Source of the DNA: Prevotella sp.
GTDB lineage: Bacteria > Bacteroidota > Bacteroidia > Bacteroidales > Bacteroidaceae
Length of the DNA: 10,620 nt
Reading direction: 5' to 3'
Assembly: GCA_017632825.1 (NCBI GenBank)
Contig: JAGBQP010000081.1
Span: 1 to 10,620, forward strand
Shown here: positions 1-6,981 of the stretch, in pieces
How positions within the stretch are numbered: position 1 is the stretch's first letter
Layout: each line of letters opens with the position of its first letter
Notes under the pieces: model-generated
What the model was told of the DNA's origin: nothing
What the model saw: the letters and a program-made list of their open reading frames with translations, nothing else
Databases searched by the model: none
Position numbers and translations under genes: made by a program

Positions 1-755
1 CTGTCTTTGTCGGCTATGGAGGCTTCGTTGTCGGCAATCTGCTTCTTCAGTGCGTTGATTTCGTCGGCATGTTTCATGGCGTCGGTAGAGTCCTTCCAGG
101 CTATGTAGTTGCTGTAGGACTGTGCCACCATGCTGGCGTTGTTGCTGCGACGGCCGTTGGCAATAAGGGTTTTATAGACCTCGTCAACCTTGTCATAGTC
201 CTTGGCTGCCGTGAGCTTGTCGGCCATCTCCTTGAAGACGGCGTTGCCCTGGGCGTTCATGCCGAAGGTGTAGTAGTAGATAGCCTTGGCGTAGAGCAGG
301 TCGTTCTTGGTAGCGTCGTCGGCAGAGCGGGTGGCCAGGATCTCCATTTTGTTGAGCTGCTCCTTGGTACTCTCACCCTTCTTGAGCTTCAGGTACATCT
401 GCATGCGCTCCTTTGTGGAGAGGTAGAAGAGACCTGCCTTCTTGTTGTCGCCTAACTGCTTGTCGGACTGAATGGTCTGATCGACGCGGCGCAACAGTTC
501 GAAGGCCTCTTTATAGAGATTTTCTTTGTAATATAGGGCTGTGGCTCTGACGGCACACTCTACGCCGGCTGTCGTCTGTCCTTTGCTGATATAGTCGTTG
601 AAGGCATGGATGTAAAGCGAACGTGCCTGCGGCACATTCTTGCTCTGGTCGGCAGTCTCTGCCCTCTGCTGTAAGTCACTTTTCTCTGTTCCCTGTGCAA
701 AAGTGGCGCAACTGAAGAGAAGACTTAAAAGTAGGATAAACACGTTTCTGTTCAT
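1..755 (-). CDS. Exported TPR-like protein, 5' part only (possible sensor histidine kinase)
   Basis: An open frame runs on the minus strand from the ATG at 755 to the left edge (251 codons, no stop), so only the N-terminal part is present. The first ~20 residues form a signal peptide: MNRN, a Leu/Phe-rich core, then a TFA/Q signal-peptidase I-type site. Cys16 (LFSC) is a weaker alternative lipoprotein site. The remainder is helical and TPR-like, with units such as 'LYKEAFELLRRV' and 'YAKAIYYYTFGMNAQG', and ends at the window edge in a charged, heptad-like stretch (about residues 226-251). Bacteroidota commonly place this architecture (periplasmic TPR-like helices, coiled coil, then TM and histidine kinase or regulator domains) in sensor proteins; I infer this from the pattern, as no kinase domain is visible. 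A consensus promoter lies 36 bases upstream, so it need not depend on xseAB transcription. The gene is certain; the function is tentative. Confidence 0.85.
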   Translation of the reverse strand, partial: MNRNVFILLLSLLFSCATFAQGTEKSDLQQRAETADQSKNVPQARSLYIHAFNDYISKGQTTAGVECAVRATALYYKENLYKEAFELLRRVDQTIQSDKQLGDNKKAGLFYLSTKERMQMYLKLKKGESTKEQLNKMEILATRSADDATKNDLLYAKAIYYYTFGMNAQGNAVFKEMADKLTAAKDYDKVDEVYKTLIANGRRSNNASMVAQSYSNYIAWKDSTDAMKHADEINALKKQIADNEASIADKD

Positions 756-790
756 AGTGTTTCTTTGTTTAGTATGATTATTATTCGCGG

Positions 791-822
791 CAAAGATAGT
801 GCTTTTCCGCGAAATGCACAAA
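791..822 (-). promoter_or_regulatory. Bacteroidota-type promoter of the TPR-like gene
   Basis: Read on the minus strand, TTTG (822-819), a 20-base spacer and TATCTTTG (798-791) match the Bacteroidota -33/-7 consensus exactly. Transcription should start a few bases past 791, giving a leader of about 30 bases that ends in an A-rich stretch (ACAAAGAAACACT) before the ATG at 755. An imperfect inverted repeat (786-795 with 802-811) covers the -7 box. No terminator is evident between xseB and this promoter, so read-through from xseAB is also possible. Confidence 0.7.
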
Positions 823-838
823 CATTTTCAGCGGCAAA

Positions 839-1030
839 TTAGGCCTCGGCTTGAATTTTCTTGATTTCCTCGTCGGTTTTGGTCAGTTTGTCCTTGCATA
901 GCTTGATGAGCTGTTGTGCACGCTTCAGCTGTACGGACAACTGGTCGATGTCGAGTTCGTCGTTCTCCATGAGGTGAACGATGGTCTGCAGTTCTTGCAG
1001 AGCCTCTTCGTATTTCGGTTCTTTTTTCAT
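839..1030 (-). CDS. xseB: Exodeoxyribonuclease VII small subunit
   Basis: A 63-residue acidic helical protein starting MKKEPKYEEALQELQTIV. It is the small subunit of exonuclease VII, which degrades single-stranded DNA to short oligonucleotides; several XseB copies bind each XseA. Family hallmarks are visible: the opening 'YEEALQELQTIVHLME' helix, then 'ELDIDQLSVQLKRAQQLIKLCKDKL', the two-helix hairpin with the conserved L-xx-S/Q-x-x-x-K-R/E-A pattern. Length is close to the usual 60-80 residues. I chose the ATG at 1030; an in-frame TTG at 1036 would add two residues (MLM...) and is less likely. It lies 21 bases after the xseA stop, in the usual order and presumably on the same transcript. The stop is at 839-841. 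Confidence 0.93.
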   Translation of the reverse strand: MKKEPKYEEALQELQTIVHLMENDELDIDQLSVQLKRAQQLIKLCKDKLTKTDEEIKKIQAEA

Positions 1031-1051
1031 GAGCAATGTGGTTTGTGTGTG

Positions 1052-2242
1052 TTATTGTTCGACTGTTGACAGGATGGTTCCCTTTTCAAGTCGTGTCTCT
1101 ATGAGGTCGCCGGCGCTCAGCTGCTGCGGGTCGCGGACGAGATGACCGTCTTTCAGCGTGATGCTATAGCCTCGCCGCAAGAGTAGGGCAGGGTCGAGGG
1201 CTTTGGCCTTCTCTTCAAGCAGCTGCAGACGGTGGTTCTCGGCGGTGAGCCGGCGTTCCAGCAGCAGAGGGATGCGGTCGGCCAGAGCGTCGATACGCGA
1301 CTCCTGACGCATTTTGAAGACAGAAAAGAGCGATGACAGGCGGCTCTGGGCATCGTCAATGGTGTTAAGCACCTGTTGCAGATGGTCGATGAGGAAGGCT
1401 GCTGCTGCTGTTGGGGTTTTTACTCTGACGTGCGATATCATGTCAAGAATACACTCGTCGCGCTCGTGGCCAATACCTGTAATGACTGGTAGCGGGAAGT
1501 TGGCAACGTTCTCGGCCAGCGCTAGCGTGTCGAAGCCTGCCAAGTCGCTTGTGGCACCGCCACCGCGGATGATGACTACACAGTCGAACGGGGGACTGTC
1601 TGGTGACTGTTGACTGGTACAGGCAAAAATACGTTCCAGCGCAGCAATGATGCTCTGTTCTACACCTTCGCCCTGCATGATGGCGGGAAACAGCTGAGTC
1701 TGGAAGGCAAAGGGCGAGTCGGCAAGCTGATTGCAGAAGTCACCGTAGCCGGCGGCCGTCTGGCTGCTGATAACGGCGATGCGTTGGCAGAACATGGGCA
1801 GATGCAGACTTTTCTGAAGGTCGAAAACACCGGCATCCTTCAGTTGGCGGATAATCTCCTGACGACGCCGGAGCTGGTCGCCGAGCGTATAGGTGGGATC
1901 GATGTCGCTGACAATCCAGGAGAAGCCATAAGCCTCGTGAAACTGGGGACTGACGCACAGCAGAACCTTCATGCCGGCAGCCAGACTCTGGCCGGTGATG
2001 CGCTCGAAATAAGGACGTATCAGCGCCCAGCTGGAAGCCCAGCATTTGGCTGAGGCCCGGGCGACTGGTGTAGCGCTCTTGTCATTGCGCTCAATGAGCT
2101 CCATGTAGCAGTGCCCACGGCTTTCGCGACACTCTGACAGTTCGGCCTCCACCCAGTACTGGTGGGGCATTTCGCACTCTAAAACCTCGCGAACAAGGCG
2201 GTTTAACTCGTAGAGCGTCAGTCGTTCTTCACGTGTGTTCAT
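1052..2242 (-). CDS. xseA: Exodeoxyribonuclease VII large subunit
   Basis: The 396-residue catalytic subunit of exonuclease VII, a cytoplasmic nuclease for single-stranded DNA. Domains in order: an N-terminal OB-fold DNA-binding region (about 1-115, opening with the family pattern 'LTLYELNRLVREVLE'); the nuclease core (about 120-290) with RIAVISSQTAAGYGDF (154-169), VVIIRGGGATSDLAGFD (222-238), TGIGHERD (255-262) and KTPTAAA (275-281); a long coiled-coil arm (about 290-350) where XseB is expected to bind; and a short C-terminal segment with LLRRGYSIT. It is shorter than the ~450-residue E. coli protein, mainly in the coiled-coil region, which is usual for Bacteroidota. The ATG at 2242 is only four bases past a consensus -7 box, and no later in-frame Met would keep the conserved N-terminus, so the mRNA is predicted to be leaderless or nearly so. 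xseB follows after 21 bases. Confidence 0.95.
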   Translation of the reverse strand: MNTREERLTLYELNRLVREVLECEMPHQYWVEAELSECRESRGHCYMELIERNDKSATPVARASAKCWASSWALIRPYFERITGQSLAAGMKVLLCVSPQFHEAYGFSWIVSDIDPTYTLGDQLRRRQEIIRQLKDAGVFDLQKSLHLPMFCQRIAVISSQTAAGYGDFCNQLADSPFAFQTQLFPAIMQGEGVEQSIIAALERIFACTSQQSPDSPPFDCVVIIRGGGATSDLAGFDTLALAENVANFPLPVITGIGHERDECILDMISHVRVKTPTAAAAFLIDHLQQVLNTIDDAQSRLSSLFSVFKMRQESRIDALADRIPLLLERRLTAENHRLQLLEEKAKALDPALLLRRGYSITLKDGHLVRDPQQLSAGDLIETRLEKGTILSTVEQ

Positions 2243-2246
2243 GATG

Positions 2247-2278
2247 CAAAGTTACGAATATCTGTCGGAATTACCAAA
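2247..2278 (-). promoter_or_regulatory. Promoter of xseAB
   Basis: On the minus strand, TTTG (2278-2275), a 20-base spacer and TAACTTTG (2254-2247) are a perfect match to the Bacteroidota promoter consensus. Only four bases separate the -7 box from the xseA ATG (2242), so the start site should fall at or next to the start codon. The -7 region lies in one arm of a 17-bp inverted repeat shared with the divergent MATE promoter. Confidence 0.75.
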
Positions 2279-2303
2279 TTCTGGCGCGATTTCTCGGTGT
2301 AAT

Positions 2304-2335
2304 TTTCGCTATATCGGAAAATATTCGTAACTTTG
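2304..2335 (+). promoter_or_regulatory. Promoter of the MATE-led gene run
   Basis: TTTC (2304-2307), a 20-base spacer and TAACTTTG (2328-2335). The -7 box is a perfect match and the -33 box matches three of four bases. A start near 2340 gives a leader of about 22 bases ending in a purine-rich ribosome-binding site. It is the only clear promoter I see for the nine genes that follow. Confidence 0.65.
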
Positions 2336-2350
2336 CAGCGTTTATAGAAT

Positions 2351-2358
2351 AAAAGGAA
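2351..2358 (+). promoter_or_regulatory. Shine-Dalgarno-like site of the MATE gene
   Basis: AAAAGGAA sits a few bases before the ATG at 2363. It is the clearest Shine-Dalgarno-like sequence at normal spacing in the window; the other starts have A-rich or no obvious sites. It fixes 2363 as the start. Confidence 0.55.
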
Positions 2359-2362
2359 TCAG

Positions 2363-3715
2363 ATGGACAACCGACAAGCTGCTCTCGAACTAGGTCAGAA
2401 ACCCGTGGGGAAACTGCTCTGGCAGTATGCCCTGCCAGCCATCGTGGCCATGACGGCGTCGAGCCTTTACAACATCATCGACCGTGCTATGATTGGTCAG
2501 ATCGTCGGCCCTGAGGCCATTGCCGGTCTTGGCATTACTTTTCCTTTCATGAACCTGAGCGCCGCCTTCGGCGCGGCAGTAGGTGTAGGCTCTTCGACGT
2601 GTATCAGCGTGAAGCTGGGGCAGAGGGACTACAAGACGGCCGAGCACCTGTTGGGTAACACGGTGACGCTGAATCTGATTGTCGGATTCCTCTTCATGGT
2701 CGTCTGCATGATTTTCCTTAACCCCGTCCTTCGCTTTTTTGGCGCGTCAGACACGACACTGCCTTATGCTCGTGAGTTCATGGAGGTTATCTTGGCAGGC
2801 AATATCGTTACACACATGTACTTCGGCATGAACGCTGTGCTGAGAGCAGCCGGAAAGCCGCGGCACGCTATGTATGCCACACTCTTTACCGTGGGCATGA
2901 ACATTCTGCTGGTTGTGGCCTTCGTGTGGTGGCTGAAGTGGGGCATACGCGGTGCAGCACTGGCAACGGTCACATCGCAGTCGCTAGCCCTGTGCTGGCA
3001 GATGCGGATATTGTCCGATAAGCGTGAGCTGCTGCACCTGAAACGTGGTATCTTCCGTCTGAAGGCCGACCTGGTGCGTAACATCATGGCCATCGGTGTT
3101 TCACCGTTTCTGATGCAGACCACTTCGTGTGTTATCGTCATCTTCATGAACAACCAGTTTGTGCGCTATGGCGGTGACATGGCTGTAGGCGCTTATTCCA
3201 TTGCCAACTCGATGGTGATGGTGTTCTTCATGTTTGTCATGGGTGTCACACAGGGCATGCAACCCATAGTAGGCTATAACTTCGGCGCAGAAAAATTCGA
3301 CCGTATGCTGCGCTGTCTGTGGCTGGCCATTGCCGTAGGTACCTCCATCCTGCTGGTGGGCTGGACACTGTCCATGCTCTTTCCGTCGCAGATAGCACGC
3401 ATCTTTACCACCGACGCAACACTCATCGAGTTGTCGGCTCGCGGCATCAGGCTTGATATGCTGGTGTTCCCGATTATTGCGTCGCAAGCCGTCATCACGA
3501 ACTTTTTCCAGTGTATTGGTAAGGTGAAAATATCTATTTTCCTGTCGCTGACACGCCAACTCATCATGCTGCTGCCGCTGGCCTATATACTGCCAATGTT
3601 CTGGCAACTCGACGGCGTGTGGTACGCGATGCCTGCAAGTGACTTCGGCTCGTTCGTTATGACGATACCGTTGCTGCTGTGGTACTTGAAACGTCTAAAA
3701 CCGATGCAATCATGA
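2363..3715 (+). CDS. MATE family multidrug/toxin efflux transporter
   Basis: A 450-residue polytopic inner-membrane protein of the MATE family, which exports cationic drugs, metabolites or glycan-related compounds using Na+ or H+ gradients. Length and layout fit the 12-helix family, with two six-helix halves. Family features: an N-terminal amphipathic lead into 'LLWQYALPAIVAMTASSLY', NIIDRAMIGQ (37-46), the RAAGKPRHAM loop (161-170) after the fourth helix region, GIRGAALATV (194-203), and in the second half 'QGMQPIVGYNFGA' (297-309), a conserved MATE signature. It most resembles the DinF/MepA-like branch by pattern; substrate cannot be told. It leads the gene run, has its own promoter and a good ribosome-binding site, and its TGA overlaps the ATG of the kinase-like gene (ATGA at 3712-3715), so the two are probably translationally coupled. 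Confidence 0.93.
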   Translation: MDNRQAALELGQKPVGKLLWQYALPAIVAMTASSLYNIIDRAMIGQIVGPEAIAGLGITFPFMNLSAAFGAAVGVGSSTCISVKLGQRDYKTAEHLLGNTVTLNLIVGFLFMVVCMIFLNPVLRFFGASDTTLPYAREFMEVILAGNIVTHMYFGMNAVLRAAGKPRHAMYATLFTVGMNILLVVAFVWWLKWGIRGAALATVTSQSLALCWQMRILSDKRELLHLKRGIFRLKADLVRNIMAIGVSPFLMQTTSCVIVIFMNNQFVRYGGDMAVGAYSIANSMVMVFFMFVMGVTQGMQPIVGYNFGAEKFDRMLRCLWLAIAVGTSILLVGWTLSMLFPSQIARIFTTDATLIELSARGIRLDMLVFPIIASQAVITNFFQCIGKVKISIFLSLTRQLIMLLPLAYILPMFWQLDGVWYAMPASDFGSFVMTIPLLLWYLKRLKPMQS

Positions 3716-4347
3716 ATAGTATGAATAAGAACGTCATTATTAATGTGGGACGCCAGGTGTGTGCCGGCGGATTGGAAATCGGAAGGCTGCTGGCCGAGGA
3801 GTTCCATGCAAAATACTATGATCGGGAGTTGCTGAATCTGGCTGCTAAAGAGAGCGGATTCTCTGAGGAGTTCTTCAAACAGAGTGACGAGCGCAAGGGT
3901 TTCCTGCGCTCTTTCCTGCATCTGCCATACAGCAACAACTGGGGTGGCAGTGGCAATTTCTATCAGAGCAATTTCTCACAGGAGAGCCTCTTCAAGTTCC
4001 AGAGCGACGCCATAATAAAGGCTGCCCTGGAAGGTTCATGCGTCTTTGTGGGACGATGCGCCGACTATGTGCTGCGTGACTTCGCTGATGTGGTCAATGT
4101 GTTTATCACGGCACCCATCGAAAAACGGGCAGAACTCTTCATGAAGGAAAAGAACGTGACGAAAGAGGAGGCCATCAAGCGCATTCAGCACGTGGAGAGC
4201 CGACGGGCGTCATACTACAACTACTACACGGGCAAGCATTGGGGACAGGCCGACAGCTATGACCTCTGCATAGACTCTGGCGCTATGGGCACGGCAGAAA
4301 CAGCACGGCTCATTGCCGAGTTCGTCAGAAAGAAACTGAATCTGTAG
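3712..4347 (+). CDS. Cytidylate-kinase-like family protein
   Basis: A 211-residue cytoplasmic protein resembling the cytidylate kinase-like family (Cytidylate_kin2), P-loop NTPases related to CMP kinase whose substrate is generally unknown. Visible features: the N-terminal strand and loop VIINVGRQVCAGGLEIG (8-24), in the place of the family's 'ISRQ-GSGG-EIG' loop; YYDRELL (35-41); SCVFVGRCADYVLRD (109-123), the second characteristic block; FITAPIEKRAE (131-141); a lid-like helical region with ESRRASYYNYYTGKHWG (162-178); and the C-terminal 'YDLCIDSG'. The loop has no GK-S/T lysine, so nucleotide binding should follow the divergent family mode. I chose the ATG at 3712, which overlaps the MATE stop, over an in-frame GTG at 3679 inside that gene; ATG 3721 is also possible. 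True CMP kinase activity is unlikely, and the coupling suggests a role linked to the exporter. Confidence 0.85.
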   Translation: MNSMNKNVIINVGRQVCAGGLEIGRLLAEEFHAKYYDRELLNLAAKESGFSEEFFKQSDERKGFLRSFLHLPYSNNWGGSGNFYQSNFSQESLFKFQSDAIIKAALEGSCVFVGRCADYVLRDFADVVNVFITAPIEKRAELFMKEKNVTKEEAIKRIQHVESRRASYYNYYTGKHWGQADSYDLCIDSGAMGTAETARLIAEFVRKKLNL

Positions 4348-4380
4348 CCCCGTCACACTCATCATTAACCTCCATAAGCG

Positions 4381-4875
4381 ATGAAAAGAATAGGCATCAT
4401 CAGCGATACCCATAGTTACTGGGACCCCAAATATCTGCATTATTTCGAACCCTGTGACGAAATATGGCATGCGGGCGACATCGGTAGTGTTGAGGTGGCC
4501 GAGAAACTGGCGGCCTTCCGACCGTTGCGCGCCGTCTGTGGTAACTGTGATGGCGGTGATCTGAGATTGATGTACCGCGAATTGAACCGATTCAAATGCG
4601 AGGATGTGGAAGTACTGATTAAGCATATCGGAGGGTATCCCGGCAATTACGATTTCAGTGTTCGCTCCACGCTTTTCGCTAATCCACCGCAGCTTTTTAT
4701 TGCCGGACATTCGCACATACTGAAGGTGAAGTACGACAAAACGTTGGGCCTTCTGCACATCAATCCGGGTGCCGCTGGTTTGCAGGGTTGGCACAAGGAA
4801 CGTACGCTCGTAAGACTGACCATAGACGGCAGCGAGTTCAAAGACCTTGAGGTTATCACGCTGAGTACACACTAA
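4381..4875 (+). CDS. Metallophosphoesterase, YfcE/MJ0936 type
   Basis: A 164-residue calcineurin-like phosphodiesterase of the small YfcE/MJ0936 group, a soluble enzyme with a two-metal (often Mn2+) site that splits phosphodiester or phosphomonoester substrates. All five metal-binding blocks are visible: SDTH (8-11, Asp9 and His11), GDIGS (32-36, Asp33), GNCD (54-57, Asn55), KHIGG (81-85, His82) and GHSH (109-112, His110 and His112), followed by the family's 'INPGAAG' (127-133). Length matches the family (about 155-185), so it is likely complete and active. The physiological substrate is unknown. It begins 33 bases after the kinase-like gene and ends 34 bases before rmlB, with no terminator or clear promoter in either gap, so co-transcription is likely. 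Confidence 0.9.
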   Translation: MKRIGIISDTHSYWDPKYLHYFEPCDEIWHAGDIGSVEVAEKLAAFRPLRAVCGNCDGGDLRLMYRELNRFKCEDVEVLIKHIGGYPGNYDFSVRSTLFANPPQLFIAGHSHILKVKYDKTLGLLHINPGAAGLQGWHKERTLVRLTIDGSEFKDLEVITLSTH

Positions 4876-4909
4876 TCAGATTTATAGTCCTACCAGATCT
4901 ATTAGAAAT

Positions 4910-6046
4910 ATGAAAAGAACAATCGTTATTACCGGTGGCGCAGGTTTTATAGGAAGCCATGTGGTGCGCCTGTTTGTAAACAAGTATCCGGACTATCATA
5001 TCATCAACCTCGATAAACTGACGTATGCTGGCAACCTTGCCAATCTGAAGGACGTCGAGCATAAGCCCAATTACGAGTTCGTGAAGATGGACATCTGCGA
5101 CTTCGATGCCTTCTATCAGCTGATGCTGCAGAAGAAGGTTGACGGCATTATCCATCTGGCAGCAGAAAGTCACGTTGACCGCTCGATTAAAGACCCCTTT
5201 ACGTTTGCCAAGACCAACGTGATGGGTACGCTCTCTCTGCTGCAGGCTGCCAAACTCTATTGGGAGTCGCTGCCTGAGAAGTATGAGGGGAAACGGTTCT
5301 ACCATATCTCGACTGACGAGGTGTATGGCGCACTGGAACTGACACACCCGGAGGGCATCGAGCCCCCGTTCACAACCACCGCATCGAGTGCGGAGCACCA
5401 TCTGGCTTACGGCGACCAGTTCTTTCTGGAGACGACAAAATATCAGCCACACTCGCCCTACAGCGCATCGAAGGCGTCGAGCGACCACTTTGTGCGCGCT
5501 TTCCACGATACCTATGGTATGCCCGTGGTCATTACCAACTGCTCGAACAACTACGGTCCTTATCAGTTTCCGGAGAAGCTGATACCGCTGTTCATCAATA
5601 ATATACGCCACCGCAAACCGCTGCCTGTCTATGGTAAGGGCGAGAACGTGCGTGACTGGCTTTTCGTCGAAGACCATGCTCGCGCCATTGATGTAATCTT
5701 CCATGAGGGTAGAATTGCCGATACGTATAATATCGGTGGCTTTAACGAGTGGAAGAACATCGACATCATCAAGGTCGTCATTAATACAGTGGACCGCCTG
5801 CTGGGACGCAAGGAAGGCGAGGATATGGACTTGATTACGTTTGTCACCGACCGTGCCGGTCATGACCTGCGCTATGCCATCGACTCAACAAAGCTTCAGA
5901 AAGAACTCGGCTGGGAGCCCTCGCTGCAGTTTGAAGAGGGTATCGAGAAGACCGTACGCTGGTATCTGACCAATCAGGAGTGGCTCGACAATGTGACGAG
6001 TGGCGACTATCAGAAGTATTACGAGAATATGTATAAGAACAGATGA
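4910..6046 (+). CDS. rmlB: dTDP-glucose 4,6-dehydratase
   Basis: A 378-residue extended short-chain dehydrogenase (also called RfbB). It converts dTDP-glucose to dTDP-4-keto-6-deoxyglucose with tightly bound NAD+, the branch point for rhamnose and for amino-deoxysugars in surface glycans. Features: Rossmann motif GGAGFIG (9-15); DKLTYAGNL (35-43), typical of RmlB; HLAAESHVDRSI (82-93); STDEVYG (134-140) with the Asp-Glu pair used for dehydration; catalytic YSASK (184-188, Tyr184 and Lys188); NNYGPYQFPEKLIP (213-226); GENVRDWLFVEDH (244-256). It is slightly longer than the usual ~350 residues because of an acidic insert (about 145-180) and a C-terminal tail. The rmlA, rmlC and rmlD partners are not in the window. 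Its TGA overlaps the next ATG (ATGA at 6043-6046). No promoter is evident in the 34-base gap upstream. Confidence 0.95.
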   Translation: MKRTIVITGGAGFIGSHVVRLFVNKYPDYHIINLDKLTYAGNLANLKDVEHKPNYEFVKMDICDFDAFYQLMLQKKVDGIIHLAAESHVDRSIKDPFTFAKTNVMGTLSLLQAAKLYWESLPEKYEGKRFYHISTDEVYGALELTHPEGIEPPFTTTASSAEHHLAYGDQFFLETTKYQPHSPYSASKASSDHFVRAFHDTYGMPVVITNCSNNYGPYQFPEKLIPLFINNIRHRKPLPVYGKGENVRDWLFVEDHARAIDVIFHEGRIADTYNIGGFNEWKNIDIIKVVINTVDRLLGRKEGEDMDLITFVTDRAGHDLRYAIDSTKLQKELGWEPSLQFEEGIEKTVRWYLTNQEWLDNVTSGDYQKYYENMYKNR

Positions 6047-6981
6047 TTCTAAATTCGCGTTTCAATCGTAGTTACCTTCGTAATACTCTCGTGGGAATTC
6101 CCTTAGGTATCCTTGCACTGGCTGGAGTTACGTCGTTAAAGACCTCAGCCATCTTGGCTACAATCATTGTTACGGTTGTGTTTAGCCTTATAGGTGTTTT
6201 AGGGTATCTCTGCTGGTTGCGCCGAATTACCATCCTTCCTGATGGACTTGAGACACGGCGCGTGTTGCTGCCTTTCTGGAAAAGGTTTTATCGCTTTGCT
6301 GAATTCGATTATTCCGAAATGTCATCAACCCGCAGCGGTGATGTGCTGAGGCTCATCAAGGATGGCAGACGGGTCGTCAGCATCCCTTCTTCACTTTACG
6401 AGAATTTTGAGCAGCTTTGCCAGGGTATTGCGGTAAAAGGAAAAGAGCAATTCCTGTTTCGTGACACAGCAGAGGTTGTTTCTGAATATAATTCATTTCG
6501 CATATATGGTATTGGTGGCTTCTTCGGCCTGATGTCATGTCTTATGGCGTTGATGCCATTAAGCCAATATTGGGGAGGTCGAGAGGTCGCGTGGGGAATG
6601 ATTCTTTTTGCGCTTTTAGGCACTCTGTTCATTGGTGCGCTGTTTGTGGGAGCGCTTTTCCCTTGTCAGCGCATCACGGTGTGGCGGGGACAGATAAGTG
6701 TGCAACGCCTGCTATGGCCTTTTCATGTAAAACACTATCAGTTGTCCGATTTTGACGGATGCTATTATGTAGTCGTTAAGGCCAATGGTCAGTTAGGTTC
6801 TAAGGATGAAGAGCAGCGCTGGCTTACAAAGAACGGTAAGGCGATTCTTATTATAGAAGAGAGCGTCTACAGAAACTATGAGGATCTGAAGAATGCCACA
6901 CGTACGAACTTCCTGGGACGCTTGGAACTGACGAATGTTCAGGCAATGAAATATAGTTTAGGAAAAAAGATACAGTTATGA
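6043..6981 (+). CDS. Unrecognised four-helix membrane protein with an internal duplication
   Basis: 312 residues; I do not recognise a named family. Two hydrophobic hairpins (about 15-30 and 36-58; about 154-173 and 183-206) are each followed by a soluble, strand-rich segment (about 60-140 and 209-300). The soluble segments are clearly related: [26 protein letters not shown] (60-89) aligns at a constant 149-residue offset with [25 protein letters not shown] (209-238), and SLYENFEQL (117-125) with SVYRNYEDL (274-282) after an eight-residue insertion. So the protein is two copies of '2 TM + soluble domain'. The soluble part recalls small PH-like membrane-associated domains (bPH/YdbS-type), but I infer this from pattern only. 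No catalytic motif is visible. It overlaps rmlB and purT by four bases each (ATGA), implying tight co-expression with both. Confidence 0.85.
   Translation: MILNSRFNRSYLRNTLVGIPLGILALAGVTSLKTSAILATIIVTVVFSLIGVLGYLCWLRRITILPDGLETRRVLLPFWKRFYRFAEFDYSEMSSTRSGDVLRLIKDGRRVVSIPSSLYENFEQLCQGIAVKGKEQFLFRDTAEVVSEYNSFRIYGIGGFFGLMSCLMALMPLSQYWGGREVAWGMILFALLGTLFIGALFVGALFPCQRITVWRGQISVQRLLWPFHVKHYQLSDFDGCYYVVVKANGQLGSKDEEQRWLTKNGKAILIIEESVYRNYEDLKNATRTNFLGRLELTNVQAMKYSLGKKIQL

Larger units (their letters stand above)
2245..2337. repeat. 17-bp perfect inverted repeat at divergent promoters
   Basis: TGCAAAGTTACGAATAT at 2245-2261 is the exact reverse complement of 2321-2337. Each arm contains the -7 box (TAACTTTG) of one of two outward-firing promoters, with 59 bases between the arms. 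The repeat extends well beyond the 8-base box, so it may be more than the promoter consensus: a shared regulator site or a sequence favoured around start sites in this genome are both possible. Confidence 0.8.

Noticed and set aside
69..455. 128-codon plus-strand open frame at the left edge
   Set aside because: The minus strand holds a continuous frame from 755 to the edge with a signal peptide and its own promoter, so the plus frame is a shadow.
1610..2053. 147-codon plus-strand open frame inside xseA
   Set aside because: It is antisense to the conserved nuclease core and OB-fold of XseA, with no promoter or ribosome-binding site.
4210..4872. 220-codon minus-strand open frame across the kinase-like and phosphoesterase genes
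   Set aside because: It covers two genes with clear family motifs on the other strand and shows no domain of its own.
4856..5863. 335-codon minus-strand open frame opposite rmlB
   Set aside because: Its protein is Val/His/Arg-rich with no recognisable domain, and the opposite strand has every RmlB motif. It is a shadow caused by codon usage.
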